In this document: positions 40,946 to 41,188 of the stretch, in pieces
How positions within the stretch are numbered: the stretch's first letter is position 1
How the letters are laid out: every line of letters starts with the position of its first letter
Notes under the pieces: model-generated
Seen by the model: the letters and a program-made list of their open reading frames with translations, nothing else
Database searches by the model: none
What the model was told of the DNA's origin: nothing
Made by a program: the position numbers and the translations under genes
Assembly: GCA_904501815.1 (NCBI GenBank)
Contig: CAJGCN010000001.1
Coordinates: forward strand, 1 to 41,188
Length of the DNA: 41,188 nucleotides
Origin: an uncultured Clostridia bacterium
GTDB taxonomy: Bacteria; Bacillota; Clostridia; Christensenellales; Borkfalkiaceae
Reading direction: 5' to 3'

Positions 40946-41188
40946 CTAATTCGCCGTATTCCATACAGGAGCTTTGCTCGTTGTCGTCCAATACGCGCCG
41001 AAGCCTTCCAACGAAGCCGTATTACTACTTTCCATTGTAGCTCTGTTAGTAAACACTGCCACACCAGTACAGCTCGTAAGACTGTTGTTCAACGCAACGC
41101 TACTCAACACGATTACGTTTTCTCTCTTGGGCTTTTCGGCGTCAGTAAACGTTCCAGATCCAATAAACGAACCGAACCCTGAACTTAA
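40946..41188 (-). CDS. C-terminal 80 residues of an unidentified protein, cut by the right edge
   Basis: The frame is open from the window edge to a TAG at 40948-40946. The sequence is rich in Ser, Thr, Asn and Gly (GSFIGSGTFTDAEKPKREN, NNSLTSCTGVAVF, EGFGAYWTTT) and ends PVWNTAN. Two similar-looking strand-rich stretches recall the coils of extracellular beta-helix proteins, but the family cannot be named from this part. It is followed by a terminator-like hairpin. No sorting motif is present at its end. Confidence 0.6.
   Translation of the reverse strand, partial: LSSGFGSFIGSGTFTDAEKPKRENVIVLSSVALNNSLTSCTGVAVFTNRATMESSNTASLEGFGAYWTTTSKAPVWNTAN

Noticed and set aside
1..41188. CRISPR array or rRNA genes
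   Set aside because: No regularly spaced direct repeats and no rRNA-like stretches were seen on reading through the window.

Overview
The window looks like a chromosomal segment of a Gram-positive, probably spore-forming member of the Bacillota (class Clostridia is my best guess). The reasons are the gene order rimP-nusA-ylxR-ylxQ-infB-rbfA-nrnA, a cdaA-cdaR pair, spoIIE and a spoVB-like flippase, strong AGGAGG-type ribosome binding sites with occasional TTG and GTG starts, and sigma-A-like promoters. No taxonomic marker such as rRNA is present, so anything finer is a guess.

Positions 1-15970 are almost entirely minus-strand housekeeping genes. The rimP operon has an extended -10 promoter and a leader hairpin and ends at a clear terminator near 9600. 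It covers ribosome maturation, transcription elongation, initiation factor 2, 30S maturation and nanoRNA decay. Next come a giant DUF4011-type helicase whose nuclease and transglutaminase-like sites look degenerate, a ComEC channel protein without the metallo-beta-lactamase domain, HolA, the c-di-AMP synthase CdaA and the first codons of CdaR.

Positions 16000-22850 hold a divergent pair of small XRE regulators with two operator-like palindromes, a repetitive palindromic patch, then plus-strand genes: a SpoVB/MurJ-type flippase, glucose-6-phosphate isomerase, an orphan MazF toxin and SpoIIE. spoIIE has a promoter with an unusually long spacer and an upstream Spo0A-box-like site.

Positions 22855-27611 form the least explained part. 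It is a minus-strand operon of three paralogous eight-segment membrane proteins that share motifs I do not recognise, plus an 85-residue protein carrying only the tail motif of two of them. It starts from a perfect consensus promoter. Inorganic pyrophosphatase and tRNA-Ser(GCT) follow.

From the tRNA to the right edge the sequence is visibly more AT-rich. It looks like an island inserted at the tRNA 3' end: a 20-bp copy of that end recurs 170 bp away, followed by a tyrosine recombinase. The cargo, all on the minus strand, points to pectin or oligogalacturonide use: a GH4 enzyme with the CHEV signature of alpha-galacturonidases, a 1178-residue putative glycoside hydrolase, a serine hydrolase of the beta-lactamase fold, an EamA transporter, an Eis-like acetyltransferase and a YgjV-type membrane protein. 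Several broken genes lie between them: beta-helix (polygalacturonase-like) fragments and a sugar isomerase/epimerase remnant. The right end of the island is outside the window.
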